From contig JAHFEK010000018.1 in the NCBI GenBank assembly GCA_023248495.1, forward strand, positions 1-51,387: 51,387 nucleotides of DNA. The letters run 5' to 3'. Shown here one piece after another: positions 34,509 through 43,031 of this stretch. Positions within the stretch are counted from its first letter, which is position 1. Each line of letters opens with the position of its first letter. A program made the translations under genes and the position numbers. Source of the stretch: Nitrospinales bacterium (GTDB taxonomy: Bacteria; Nitrospinota_A; UBA7883; JACRGQ01). The notes under the pieces were generated by a model. It was not told the origin of the DNA and made no database searches. It saw only the letters and a list, made by a program, of their open reading frames with translations.

Positions 34509-35891
34509 ATGAACGGCGCATGTCCCGCCATCGTGGTGGCTGGCGCCGCCAGCGGGGTGGGAAAAACTTCGGTGGCGCTGGGCCTTGCCGCCGCGTTGGC
34601 CGGGCGCGGTATGCGCGTGCAAACGTTTAAGGTGGGGCCGGATTTTCTCGATCCCGGCTATCTCACCATCGCTTCGGGGCGCACAAGCTACAATCTCGAT
34701 ACCTGGATGTGCGGCGCCGATTACGTCAAAGACCTCTATGCCCGCAAAACGGCGGACGCCGATATCGCCGTGGTGGAAGGGGTGATGGGGATGTACGACG
34801 GGGCCGACGCGGCGCATTCGCGCGGCAGCACGGCGGAAGCCGCCGCGTTGCTCGGCGCGCCGGTTCTGCTGGTGGTGAACGCGCGCGGCGCGGCGCGCAG
34901 CCTGGCCGCCGTGGTGAAAGGGTTTTGCGAATTTGAGCGCGATGCGCGGATCGCGGGGGTCGCGGCGAACTTCTGCGGCAGTGAACGCCATGCCGGTATT
35001 CTGCGCGACGCGCTGGCAAGCGTTGCCCTGCCCCCGCTCATGGCGGCCATCCCCAAAGGGGCGCTGCCGGAACTTTCGTCGCGGCATCTGGGATTGGTGA
35101 GCGCCGATGCCCGTTCGCTCACCGCGCAAACCATACGGAAGCTTGCCGATGCAATGGAATCCCACGCGGACGTTGACGCGCTCGTTGCCGCCGCCGCGTC
35201 CACGGTGCCCCGCAAAACGGAAACGGCGCGCGCGCATGCCGCCCCAAAAGCGCGTATCGGCGTGGCGATGGACGAAGCATTCCATTTTTATTATCACGAT
35301 TCCCTCGAAGCTCTCGAATGCGCGGGCGCCCAACTGGTTCCGTTCTCGCCGGTGCGGGATGCCGCCCTGCCCGAAGGGTTGGATGGCCTCTACCTCGGTG
35401 GCGGCTATCCGGAGGAACACGCGCGGGCGATTTCCCAAAATACCGGAATGATCCGCGCCATTGTTGAATTCGCCGGGGCGGGACGTCCGGTCTATGCCGA
35501 ATGCGGCGGCCTCATTTATCTTTCAAGCGGCGTTGTAACGGTGGATGGCATGCGCTATTCTTTCGCGGGCATCCTGCCGGTGTGGGCGCGGATGCGGAGC
35601 AGCTATAAATCGCTGGGGTATGCCCAAGCGGTGTTCTCCCGCGATACGCTTCTGGGAAAAGCCGGAGAGTCGGTCAAAGGGCATATGTTTCATTATTCCG
35701 AGCTGGTGGATGACCCGCTTGGCAGTGAAGGGATTGACGCGGCGTACGCGGTGCGGCGCAAGGGGATGGAAACGGCGGAGGGATACGGCGTGAAAAACGT
35801 GCTGGCCACGTATCTGCATGCCCACCTCGCGTCGCATCCCCTGGCGGTTGAAAGTTTTGTGAACCGGTGCCGCGCGGCGGCGCATGTATAG
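34509..35891 (+). CDS. cbiA: Cobyrinate a,c-diamide synthase
   Basis: CbiA amidates the a and c side chains of the corrin ring using glutamine and ATP. The 460-residue protein has the N-terminal P-loop GAASGVGKTSVALGLAAAL, the QTFKVGPDFLDPGYL substrate segment, and a class I glutamine amidotransferase half with GLYLGGGYPEEHA and the nucleophilic Cys in VYAECGGLIYLS (about residue 332). A late His lies in LATYLHAHLASHP. It is the first gene behind the riboswitch. Confidence 0.95.
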   Translation: MNGACPAIVVAGAASGVGKTSVALGLAAALAGRGMRVQTFKVGPDFLDPGYLTIASGRTSYNLDTWMCGADYVKDLYARKTADADIAVVEGVMGMYDGADAAHSRGSTAEAAALLGAPVLLVVNARGAARSLAAVVKGFCEFERDARIAGVAANFCGSERHAGILRDALASVALPPLMAAIPKGALPELSSRHLGLVSADARSLTAQTIRKLADAMESHADVDALVAAAASTVPRKTETARAHAAPKARIGVAMDEAFHFYYHDSLEALECAGAQLVPFSPVRDAALPEGLDGLYLGGGYPEEHARAISQNTGMIRAIVEFAGAGRPVYAECGGLIYLSSGVVTVDGMRYSFAGILPVWARMRSSYKSLGYAQAVFSRDTLLGKAGESVKGHMFHYSELVDDPLGSEGIDAAYAVRRKGMETAEGYGVKNVLATYLHAHLASHPLAVESFVNRCRAAAHV

Positions 35892-35903
35892 GAGAGGTGG
35901 ACA

Positions 35904-36590
35904 ATGGAAGTTAAGCAACAACGCCCGCTGGTGCGGGCACTGTACGAAAATCCGATAAAGCCGGAAGAGATAGAGCAGCTTTCCTTCAAGTGCATCGAAG
36001 AGGAAGCGGGCGCGCACGGCCTGAAGCCGGATGAATGGATCGTGCTGCGGCGGATGATTCACACCACCGCCAGTTTCGATCTGCGGGCCGACATCCGCTT
36101 TTCGCCGGACGCAATCAGTTCGGCGGTGGCGGCGATGAAGCGCTGCGCGAACATTTACGTCGATTCCAACATGATGCGCGGCGGCATTTCATTGGAGCGG
36201 CTGCGAAAGGTCAATCCGGCCTATGGCCCGGAACAGATCCATTGCCACATTGCCGATAAGGACATCGCCGAGGAATGCAAAAAGGCGGGGCTGCCCCGCT
36301 CGCTCTTCGCCGTGCGCAAGGCGAAAAAAGCGCTGGAGGGCGGTATCGCCGTGTTCGGCAACGCGCCGGTGGCATTGCTGGAACTCAACCGGATGATAAT
36401 GGAAGAGGGGCTGCGCCCGGCGTTGGTCATCGCCATGCCGGTCGGTTTCGTGCACGTGGTGGAAAGCAAGGAAGAGCTGATGTCGCTTGACGTGCCGTAT
36501 ATCGCGCTGGCCGGGCGGCGCGGGGGCAGTCCGCTGGGCGTCAGCGTGATCCATTCGCTCAGCATCATCGCTTCGGAACAAAAGGAATAA
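35904..36590 (+). CDS. cbiC: Cobalt-precorrin-8 methylmutase
   Basis: CbiC moves the methyl group from C11 to C12 of the corrin ring to give cobyrinate. The 228-residue protein shows RRMIHTTASFDL with the catalytic His, FSPDAISSAVAAM, IYVDSNMMRGGI and the end motif FVHVVESKEELMSL. Length is typical for CbiC/CobH. A good ribosome site (AGGAGAGG) precedes the ATG. It lies 12 nt after cbiA. Confidence 0.95.
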   Translation: MEVKQQRPLVRALYENPIKPEEIEQLSFKCIEEEAGAHGLKPDEWIVLRRMIHTTASFDLRADIRFSPDAISSAVAAMKRCANIYVDSNMMRGGISLERLRKVNPAYGPEQIHCHIADKDIAEECKKAGLPRSLFAVRKAKKALEGGIAVFGNAPVALLELNRMIMEEGLRPALVIAMPVGFVHVVESKEELMSLDVPYIALAGRRGGSPLGVSVIHSLSIIASEQKE

Positions 36591-36593
36591 AAG

Positions 36594-37124
36594 ATGGCCG
36601 GTGACAACAAAGAAGCGGTAATTCTGATGGGCCACGGCAGCCGCGTGCCAGATGCCGGGCAGGGGATGGAAGCGGTGGCGCGGATACTGAAAGAAACGGG
36701 ATTCTGCGGCATCGTCGAAGTTTGCTATATGGAGCGGCTTGGTCCGCGTTTTGGCGAAGCGCTGGCGAGATGCGTGGCCGCCGGTGCAAAGCGGATTGTG
36801 CTCATCCCGTATTTTCTGCACAGGGGGCTGCACACCCGCGTCGACATCCCCAACATGATGCGGCACGAAGCGGATAAATATCCCGGCATCACCGTGATAT
36901 TCGGCAATAATCTCGGCTACGACGACCTGTTGCTGCAACTGGTGAAAAAAAGAATCGGTGAATCGCGCCTGCTTTCCGACGTGCGGAAGACCGAGCCGCA
37001 GGAGCGCGAAAAATATCCGTTGCCGCCCGAAGCCCCGGTGTTTGTAACCATGAGCCAGGAAGAGGCGGCGGAGTACAAAGAAAAGCATGGTGATTGCGAT
37101 CATCACCATCACCACGATCACTGA
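36594..37124 (+). CDS. cbiX: Sirohydrochlorin cobaltochelatase with His-rich tail
   Basis: This chelatase inserts cobalt into sirohydrochlorin. The 176-residue protein has one chelatase domain (AVILMGHGSRVPDAGQGM, with the metal-binding His; VLIPYFLHRGLHTRVDIP with the second). The C-terminal stretch ends in HGDCDHHHHHDH, a metal-binding tail of the kind found in many CbiX proteins, which may buffer or deliver cobalt. Its neighbour encodes the cobalt importer. The stop TGA (37122-37124) overlaps the ATG of cbiM by one base. Confidence 0.93.
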   Translation: MAGDNKEAVILMGHGSRVPDAGQGMEAVARILKETGFCGIVEVCYMERLGPRFGEALARCVAAGAKRIVLIPYFLHRGLHTRVDIPNMMRHEADKYPGITVIFGNNLGYDDLLLQLVKKRIGESRLLSDVRKTEPQEREKYPLPPEAPVFVTMSQEEAAEYKEKHGDCDHHHHHDH

Positions 37125-38236
37125 TGAAGCTATTTAGTCGTCACATATACAGTCATCCCCTCCTTTGCAAGGAGGGGATACAGGGGAGGTTTTTAACCCC
37201 TCCTGCGCCTCCCCTTGAAAAGGGGAGGAAATGCATCTTCCTCTTTTTTTCATTCCTGTTGGCATGCGTCGTTTTTCCGCCGCCCGCCCACGCCATGCAT
37301 ATCGCCGACGGCATCTTACCGATGAAATGGGCCGCCTTCTGGTATCTGCTTGCGATACCGGTGGTGGCGGTTGGGCTGCGGACATATCGGCGCGAAAGTG
37401 AACGCTCGCTCCGTTTTCGTCCGTTGGCGGGTTTGGTGGGGGCGGCCGTGTTCGTCGTTTCCTGCATGCCGATTCCCATTCCCTTCACGGGAACGTGCTC
37501 GCATCCCGCCGGCACGGGCCTTGCCGCTATCCTGCTGGGGCCATGGATGGCCGCCGTTGTTGGCAGCATTGCCCTGGCGCTTCAGGCGCTCTTTCTGGCG
37601 CATGGCGGCCTGACTACCTTGGGGGCGAATCTTTTTAGCATGGGGGTGGTGGGGGCATTTACCGGTTATGGAGTATTTCGGGCCGGGCGGGGCGTCGGCC
37701 TTTCGCTATTCGCGTCGGCATTTCTCGCCGGGATGATTTCCGATTGGGCAACATACGCCACAACATCTTTGGAACTGGCCCTTGCTCTGCACGGCGATGG
37801 TTCGGTGTTTTCCCTGTTTCTCGCCGTTTTGACGGCGTTCGTTCCCACGCAGTTGCCGTTGGGAATTATGGAAGGATTTGTGACCGCATACGCCTTGCGC
37901 TTTCTTTCGGAACGGTGGCCGGATTTTCCGTTCGCCGGTTCGGCTCGGATTGAAAGCTCGATAATTCTGCCGGTTGCCCTTGCGGCGCTATTGGTTATCG
38001 GGGGGATATACGTCGCCGAAGCACCGGTGGGGGGGTATATGGGAGTGGACGATAAGGTCATCGGTAAATTCGCCTCCGAGGCCGGAAAGAAACCGTTGCG
38101 GTTCCTGTTGAACGTTGAGGGTGATTTGGGGCTGTTTCTGTTCCTTCTCGCGGGGGCGGCGGGCGGATTCGCTGGCGGCTATTTCTACCGTTCGCTTTCA
38201 ATCAAAAAAGAAAATAAGGCGGGGAAGGATGTTTGA
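37124..38236 (+). CDS. cbiM: Cobalt ECF transporter S component CbiM, with C-terminal extension and in-frame repeat in signal region
   Basis: The ATG at 37124 is coupled to the cbiX stop; no other in-frame AUG exists before MHIADGILP, whose His is the metal-binding hallmark after signal cleavage (PPPAHA|MHIADG). The 370-residue protein has an unusually long signal region: residues 12-35 are encoded by a 72-nt palindromic repeat, and the hydrophobic core (CIFLFFSFLLACVVF) follows. The CbiM core (about 58-265, with SCMPIPIPFTGTCSHPAGTG) is complete. A C-terminal extension (about 285-365, IYVAEAPVGGYMGVDDKVIG plus a last membrane helix) seems to replace a separate CbiN, as in some other Gram-negatives. 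Confidence 0.9.
   Translation: MKLFSRHIYSHPLLCKEGIQGRFLTPPAPPLEKGRKCIFLFFSFLLACVVFPPPAHAMHIADGILPMKWAAFWYLLAIPVVAVGLRTYRRESERSLRFRPLAGLVGAAVFVVSCMPIPIPFTGTCSHPAGTGLAAILLGPWMAAVVGSIALALQALFLAHGGLTTLGANLFSMGVVGAFTGYGVFRAGRGVGLSLFASAFLAGMISDWATYATTSLELALALHGDGSVFSLFLAVLTAFVPTQLPLGIMEGFVTAYALRFLSERWPDFPFAGSARIESSIILPVALAALLVIGGIYVAEAPVGGYMGVDDKVIGKFASEAGKKPLRFLLNVEGDLGLFLFLLAGAAGGFAGGYFYRSLSIKKENKAGKDV
37157..37228. repeat. 72-nt palindromic repeat inside the cbiM coding sequence
   Basis: Two perfect hairpins, CCCCTCCTT/AAGGAGGGG (37157-37165 and 37169-37177) and CCTCCCCTT/AAGGGGAGG (37208-37216 and 37220-37228), flank a centre with GGGGAGG and CCCCTCC. The element starts exactly at codon 12 of cbiM and adds 24 codons without a stop. 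The peptide it encodes (PLLCKEG.., APPLEKGR) resembles the PL-x-KEG/PPL-x-KGR peptides produced by a common class of bacterial palindromes. No target duplication is obvious. Confidence 0.75.
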
Positions 38237-39005
38237 GCTGTTTTCCGATATTTACGCGGATCGCGGCAATCGGTTCACCCGCATGGATGCCCGCGCGAAA
38301 CTGTTTGCCGCCGCCGCAACGTTGGCCGCCGTCATCGCCGCGCCGGGGCCCGCGTTGCCGATTGCGGTTTGGACGTTGTGCGTGATGGCATTGCTTTCCA
38401 TCCGCATCGGCGTGAAAATGATCGCCCTCAGAATGACCCCCGCCATTTCAATGGCGGCGGTTCTTTTGGCGGTGAACATGTTTATGCTCGGTGTGACTCC
38501 CGTTGTTCAAGTGACAATTGGCGGTTGGACGCTGAACGTTATGAAAGAGGGGCTGCATCAAGGCGGCCTGCTTGCGGCGCGGGTGGTTGGGGCCACCGGT
38601 GTGTTGCTTTTTCTGGGGTTCACAACCCCCGCACACCGCATTTTTGCGGCGTTGCGGTGGTATGGCGCGCCCGAAACCTGGGTGGAATTGGCTATTTCGG
38701 TGTATCGCCACATCTTTACATTGATAGACGCCGCATCGGATATGTATAGCGCCCAGCGTGTCCGTCTGGGATATACCGGCGCGCGGCGGGCCGTCGGTTC
38801 CGCTGGCGTATTGGCCGGGAGTGTGCTGCTTCGTTCGCTGGAGCAGGCAAGCCGCACCCATGAAGCGATGGTCGCGCGCGGCTATAGCGGCAATACGGTG
38901 ATGGGGCCGCTGCCACCGTTGGTGAAGACGGATGCGGCGGCCGCACTCGTGTGGGCCGCCTGTGTGTTGTCCGCCTTGGGCGCCGTTTGGCGATTGGGGA
39001 TATAG
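38229..39005 (+). CDS. cbiQ: Cobalt ECF transporter transmembrane component CbiQ
   Basis: The ATG at 38229 has GGGGAAGG directly upstream and overlaps the cbiM stop by 8 nt. The 258-residue protein has about five to six membrane helices. The cytoplasmic coupling motifs of ECF T components are visible: MYSAQRVRLGYTGAR and THEAMVARGYSG (Ala-Arg-Gly type). It joins CbiM to the CbiO ATPase in the cobalt importer. Confidence 0.93.
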   Translation: MFELFSDIYADRGNRFTRMDARAKLFAAAATLAAVIAAPGPALPIAVWTLCVMALLSIRIGVKMIALRMTPAISMAAVLLAVNMFMLGVTPVVQVTIGGWTLNVMKEGLHQGGLLAARVVGATGVLLFLGFTTPAHRIFAALRWYGAPETWVELAISVYRHIFTLIDAASDMYSAQRVRLGYTGARRAVGSAGVLAGSVLLRSLEQASRTHEAMVARGYSGNTVMGPLPPLVKTDAAAALVWAACVLSALGAVWRLGI

Positions 39006-39007
39006 CG

Positions 39008-39877
39008 ATGGGATTGGTTGACCTGCACGGCGTTTCGTTCCGCTATCCCGAGGGGAGCTTGGCGCTGGACGGCGTCGATATGGATGTGCGCGCCGGATCG
39101 TTCACCGCGTTGCTCGCCAGCAACGGTTCGGGAAAAACAACGTTGATAAAGCTTATCGCCGGGCTGCTTGTTCCCGTTAGCGGCGGCATCACGCTGGATG
39201 GCAAGCCGCTTGCCGGCTATTCCCCGAAAGAACTGTACGGCACGGTGGGCGTTGTGTTTCAGAATCCCGACGACCAGTTATTTGCCCCCACGGCGGCGGA
39301 CGATGTTGCTTTCGGCCCGCGCAATATGGGGCTGGACGAGAAGACCGTGGGCGAACGGGTGCAAGAGGCGCTGGAAGGGGTGGGGATGCTTCACGCGGCG
39401 GGCCGCTCGGTGCATCACTTAAGCTTTGGCGAAAAAAAGAAGGTGGCGCTGGCCGGTGTGCTGGCCATGCGGCCGCGCCTGCTATTGATGGACGAGCCGA
39501 CGGCGAGTCTCGATCCGGCCGGCGAGGCGGATATGATGCGGCTGATCGGGAATCTCAACCGTCTGCATGGCGTGACGGTGGTGATGGCCACGCATTCCAT
39601 CGATCTGTTGCCGCTGTTTGCCGATGAGATATACATTTTCAAGAATGGGCGTGTGCTCCAGCGTGGAAGCGCGCGGGAGATACTTTCAGATCACGCCGTG
39701 ATGCACGGGGCGGGCCTGCGCCTGCCGTATATATCTTCCCTCTTGCACGAGATGAAGATGGGCGACGGCTTGCCGATAGGCGGCTTGCCGCTCACCATCG
39801 GCGAGGCGCGGAAGCGGTTTTTGGAATTGATACCGGACGAAGTATTTACGAGACCCATCGGCGATGGAAAAAACTGA
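39008..39877 (+). CDS. cbiO: Cobalt ECF transporter ATP-binding protein CbiO
   Basis: The 289-residue ATPase has Walker A ASNGSGKTTLIKLIAG, Q-loop GVVFQNPDDQLFAPT, signature LSFGEKKKVALAGVLA, Walker B LLLMDEPTASLDP and the H-loop VVMATHSIDL. NPDDQLF is diagnostic of ECF ATPases. The start is 2 nt after the cbiQ stop. The last 14 nt overlap cbiD. Confidence 0.95.
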   Translation: MGLVDLHGVSFRYPEGSLALDGVDMDVRAGSFTALLASNGSGKTTLIKLIAGLLVPVSGGITLDGKPLAGYSPKELYGTVGVVFQNPDDQLFAPTAADDVAFGPRNMGLDEKTVGERVQEALEGVGMLHAAGRSVHHLSFGEKKKVALAGVLAMRPRLLLMDEPTASLDPAGEADMMRLIGNLNRLHGVTVVMATHSIDLLPLFADEIYIFKNGRVLQRGSAREILSDHAVMHGAGLRLPYISSLLHEMKMGDGLPIGGLPLTIGEARKRFLELIPDEVFTRPIGDGKN

Positions 39878-40937
39878 GAACCTGCGCGAAGGGTTCACCA
39901 CCGGCGCGTGCGCGGCGGCGGCGGCGAAGGCCGCGGTGATGTTGCTGTGCGACGAAGCTTTGCCGGCAACCGTCGACATACCGATGCGCAACGGGGGCAG
40001 GGCCGCCTTCGCCGTAAACGCCGCGGCGCCGCGTCCCGGCGCGGCTTCCGCCTCGGTGGTGAAGGATTCCGGCGACGATCCGGATATCACCAATGGCGCG
40101 ACCGTCACGGCCACCGTTTCGTGGATGACGGATGGCGACATCACATTCGGCGCGGGCGAAGGGGTAGGGACGGTGACGAAAAAGGGATTGAGCATTCCTC
40201 CCGGAAACCCGGCCATCAATCCCGGCCCGCGCGACATGATACGCGCCGCCGTGCGCGAGGTTACGGGCCGTCCGGTGCATGTGGAGCTTTCAATTCCGGG
40301 CGGCGATGTGCTGGCGGCGCGCACATTCAACCCGCGCCTTGGCATCGTAGGCGGTTTGAGCGTGCTTGGCACTACCGGTATCGTGCGCCCTTACAGCCAC
40401 CCCGCGCTGCGCGAATCGCTTCGTTGCACGCTTGATGTCGCGCTTGGCGCGGGCCTGCGGCGCGTGGTGTTCACCGCCGGAAATATCGGCACCGGCGCGG
40501 CGATGAAATCGCTTGGCATCATGAAAGACGCCGTCATCGAGGTAAGCAACGAGTGGGGTTTCATGCTCGATTGCCTGGCGCGGCACGATATCGACGCGCT
40601 GTTGGTGGCGGGGCATCCCGGCAAGCTGGCAAAGCTTCCCGCCGGCGAGTGGGATACGCATTCCTCCCGTTCCGCCAGCGCCATTCCCTTCGTGCGGCAC
40701 ACAGCGCGGGAGGTAATGGGGAATGATGTGGAAAACGCGAACACCGTGGAAGAGATCATGGAAAGTTATTCCGGCGCGGCGCGGACGAAGCTGGCCGATG
40801 CCCTTGCGGCAAAAATCGCCACGGCGGTGGCGGAGCGGACGAAGCGGCGTTTCGAGGTTGCCGCCGTTCTTGTGAATATGAAAGGGGAGGTCACCGGTTC
40901 GTGCGGCGGTCTGGACGGATGGACGAAAACAAAATGA
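39864..40937 (+). CDS. cbiD: Cobalt-precorrin-5B (C1)-methyltransferase
   Basis: CbiD methylates C1 in the anaerobic branch and so marks the pathway as cobalt-early. The 357-residue protein begins with LREGFTTGACAAAAAKAA, the family signature, and has VKDSGDDPDITNGA, GVGTVTKKGLSIPPGNPAINPGP and TGNIGTG-like TAGNIGTGAAM. Length is normal. It starts inside cbiO and ends in an ATGA overlap with cbiE. Confidence 0.96.
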   Translation: MEKTENLREGFTTGACAAAAAKAAVMLLCDEALPATVDIPMRNGGRAAFAVNAAAPRPGAASASVVKDSGDDPDITNGATVTATVSWMTDGDITFGAGEGVGTVTKKGLSIPPGNPAINPGPRDMIRAAVREVTGRPVHVELSIPGGDVLAARTFNPRLGIVGGLSVLGTTGIVRPYSHPALRESLRCTLDVALGAGLRRVVFTAGNIGTGAAMKSLGIMKDAVIEVSNEWGFMLDCLARHDIDALLVAGHPGKLAKLPAGEWDTHSSRSASAIPFVRHTAREVMGNDVENANTVEEIMESYSGAARTKLADALAAKIATAVAERTKRRFEVAAVLVNMKGEVTGSCGGLDGWTKTK

Positions 40938-41560
40938 TCACGATAATCGGCTGCGGTCCCGGCTCGGCGGCCCATCTCACCGAAGAGGCGCGGCAGCGCG
41001 CGGGCGAGGCCGATGTCATGATCGGCGCACAACGGCTGCTTGATCTGTTCCCGCGCCACGGCGGTGAAAAAATCGTTGAAGGGGTCAACATCGAAAAGGT
41101 GATACGCGAAATAGAGGCGCGGCGCGGCGCGGGGAACATCGCGGTGCTGGTGAGCGGCGATCCGGGGATGTGCAGCTTGGCGCGTCCCGTCATCCGCCAT
41201 TTCGGCATCGCGTCGTGCCGGGTGGTGCCGGGCATCAGCTCGGTGCAGCTGGCCTTCGCGCGGGTGGGGCTGGATTGGTACGGCGCGAAAATCGTCTCGG
41301 CCCATGCCGCCAATCCCGCGGAGGATTTCACCCCATACCGTAATGAGGATAAAATCGCGGTGTTGGGCGGCCGGGCGGAATCGGCGGCATGGATGCGCCG
41401 CCTCGCATCGGCGCTTGGCGGCGGACGCGTTTTGTATGTATGCGAGAACCTCGGCCTGCCCGATGAGAAAGTGGCCGCGGTGAACCCGGAGGAACTGAAC
41501 GGCATGGCGGTTGGCTCGCTGGCGGTTTTCCTCCTCGTGAGAAAGGACTTAGTGGCATGA
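40934..41560 (+). CDS. cbiE: Cobalt-precorrin-7 (C5)-methyltransferase
   Basis: The start is placed at the ATG overlapping the cbiD stop; an in-frame ATG at 40919 is possible. The 208-residue protein has the SAM-binding ITIIGCGPGSAAHLT, VLVSGDPGMCSLA, and VVPGISSVQLAFARVGLDW with VSAHA, typical of CbiE. It is a single-domain enzyme: the decarboxylating partner CbiT is neither fused nor encoded next to it, unlike in CobL or the usual cbiET pair. Confidence 0.93.
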   Translation: MITIIGCGPGSAAHLTEEARQRAGEADVMIGAQRLLDLFPRHGGEKIVEGVNIEKVIREIEARRGAGNIAVLVSGDPGMCSLARPVIRHFGIASCRVVPGISSVQLAFARVGLDWYGAKIVSAHAANPAEDFTPYRNEDKIAVLGGRAESAAWMRRLASALGGGRVLYVCENLGLPDEKVAAVNPEELNGMAVGSLAVFLLVRKDLVA

Positions 41561-42279
41561 AAGCCGGAACGTTGTATGGCATTGGCGTGGGGCCCGGCGA
41601 TCCGGAATTGATAACGGTAAAGGGGGCGCGCCTGCTGCGCGAGGCAAAGCATGTCTTCGCCCCAAAGGCGCGGGTGAAGACCGACAGCCTCGCGCGGGAT
41701 ATCGCCGCGCGCTACATCGGCCCGGATACCGCCGTTCACGAACTGCTCTTTCCCATGGTCACCGACAAAGCGGAGTTGGAACTGCGGTGGGATGAATCGG
41801 CCCAGGCCATCGCGGCGGTGTTGCGCACCGGGCAGGACGCCTGCTTCCTCACGCTGGGCGACGCGCTGTTGTATTCAACGTACATCTATCTCATCCGCGC
41901 GTTGAAAAAGATTATGCCCGAAGCGGTCATCAACACCGTGCCCGGCATCGCGGCGTACAGCCTCATCGCGGCGCTCACCAACACGCCGGTGGGCGAGGCG
42001 AAGGAGCCGGTCACCATTATCCCCGCCGCCGACGATCTCGACGCGGTGCGCCGCGCGGTGAAAGGTGAGGGAACCGTGATCCTCATGAAAATCGGCAAGC
42101 GGATGGCCGGGATTTTGGACATACTGGAAGAAGAGGGAATTATCGATAACGGGGTGTTCGCCGCCTATGCGGGGCAGGAGGGGGAACGGCTGGAGACCGA
42201 CCTCCGCCGCCTGCGCGACGAGGGGCCGGAGACCGGGTACCTTTCCACCATCATTGTGCATACCGGGAGGAAAAAATGA
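41557..42279 (+). CDS. cbiL: Cobalt-precorrin-2 (C20)-methyltransferase
   Basis: The 240-residue protein has the tetrapyrrole methylase fold: LYGIGVGPGDPELITVKGARLL, CFLTLGDALLYSTYIYLI, and INTVPGIAAYSLIAALTNTPV. The pattern GDALLYSTY with a VPGI motif and a late YLSTIIV strand is that of CbiL/CobI. It adds the methyl at C20 that is later lost with the ring contraction. ATGA overlaps join it to cbiE and cbiF. Confidence 0.93.
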   Translation: MKAGTLYGIGVGPGDPELITVKGARLLREAKHVFAPKARVKTDSLARDIAARYIGPDTAVHELLFPMVTDKAELELRWDESAQAIAAVLRTGQDACFLTLGDALLYSTYIYLIRALKKIMPEAVINTVPGIAAYSLIAALTNTPVGEAKEPVTIIPAADDLDAVRRAVKGEGTVILMKIGKRMAGILDILEEEGIIDNGVFAAYAGQEGERLETDLRRLRDEGPETGYLSTIIVHTGRKK

Positions 42280-43031
42280 AAGTACTGTTTGTCGGCGCGG
42301 GGCCGGGCGATCCGGAACTTCTTACGATCAAGGCCAAGCGGTTGCTCGAGGCGTGCCGTTGCTGCATCTACGCCGGTTCGCTGGTCAGTAACGAAGTGGT
42401 GGCGCTGGCCCCCAAAAGCGCCGAACTGCACAATTCCGCCGAGATGAATTTGGGCGATATCACCGCCGTGTATAAGGACGCGCAGGCGCGCGGCATGGAT
42501 GTGATACGCCTGCATACCGGCGATCCCTCGCTGTTCGGCGCGATCATGGAACAGATGAACGAGCTCGACGCGCTCGGCATCGAATACGAAGTGGTGCCGG
42601 GGGTCAGCTCGTTCCAGGCCGCGGCCGCCGCGCTGAAAATAGAACTGACGGTGCCGGAAAAATCGCAGGCGGTGATTTTGGCGCGCAACGGCGGCCACAC
42701 GCCGGTGCCGGACGCGCAGGAGCTGGATCAACTGGGAAAGAGCGGGGCCACGATCTGCGTGTTCCTTTCGGTGCAGGCGATAGACGGGGTGGTGGCAAAG
42801 CTCACGCCGCATTACGGCCCGCAATGCCCCGTGGCGGTGGTGTACCGCGCGTCGTGGCCGGATCAAAGCATCATCATCGGCACGCTGGCCGATATCGCGG
42901 AAAAAGTGAAGAAGGAAAATATCACCAGCACGGCGATTATTATCGTGGGGCCGGCGATGGAACGGGCCACCACCGCCAGCAAGCTGTATGACGCGTCGTT
43001 TACGCATGCGTTCCGGAAGGCCTCGCGGTGA
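42276..43031 (+). CDS. cbiF: Cobalt-precorrin-4 (C11)-methyltransferase
   Basis: The 251-residue protein has FVGAGPGDPELLTIKAKRLLE, CIYAGSLVSNEVV, RLHTGDPSLFGAIMEQM and VVPGVSSFQAAAAAL, which are the signatures of CbiF/CobM. VYRASWPDQSIIIGTL is also typical. Length is normal. It lies in an ATGA overlap with cbiL, and its stop overlaps the GTG of cbiG. Confidence 0.95.
   Translation: MKVLFVGAGPGDPELLTIKAKRLLEACRCCIYAGSLVSNEVVALAPKSAELHNSAEMNLGDITAVYKDAQARGMDVIRLHTGDPSLFGAIMEQMNELDALGIEYEVVPGVSSFQAAAAALKIELTVPEKSQAVILARNGGHTPVPDAQELDQLGKSGATICVFLSVQAIDGVVAKLTPHYGPQCPVAVVYRASWPDQSIIIGTLADIAEKVKKENITSTAIIIVGPAMERATTASKLYDASFTHAFRKASR

Noticed and set aside
37231-37233. ATG at 37231 as the start of cbiM
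   Set aside because: It is out of frame with the CbiM core; the coupled ATG at 37124 is in frame.
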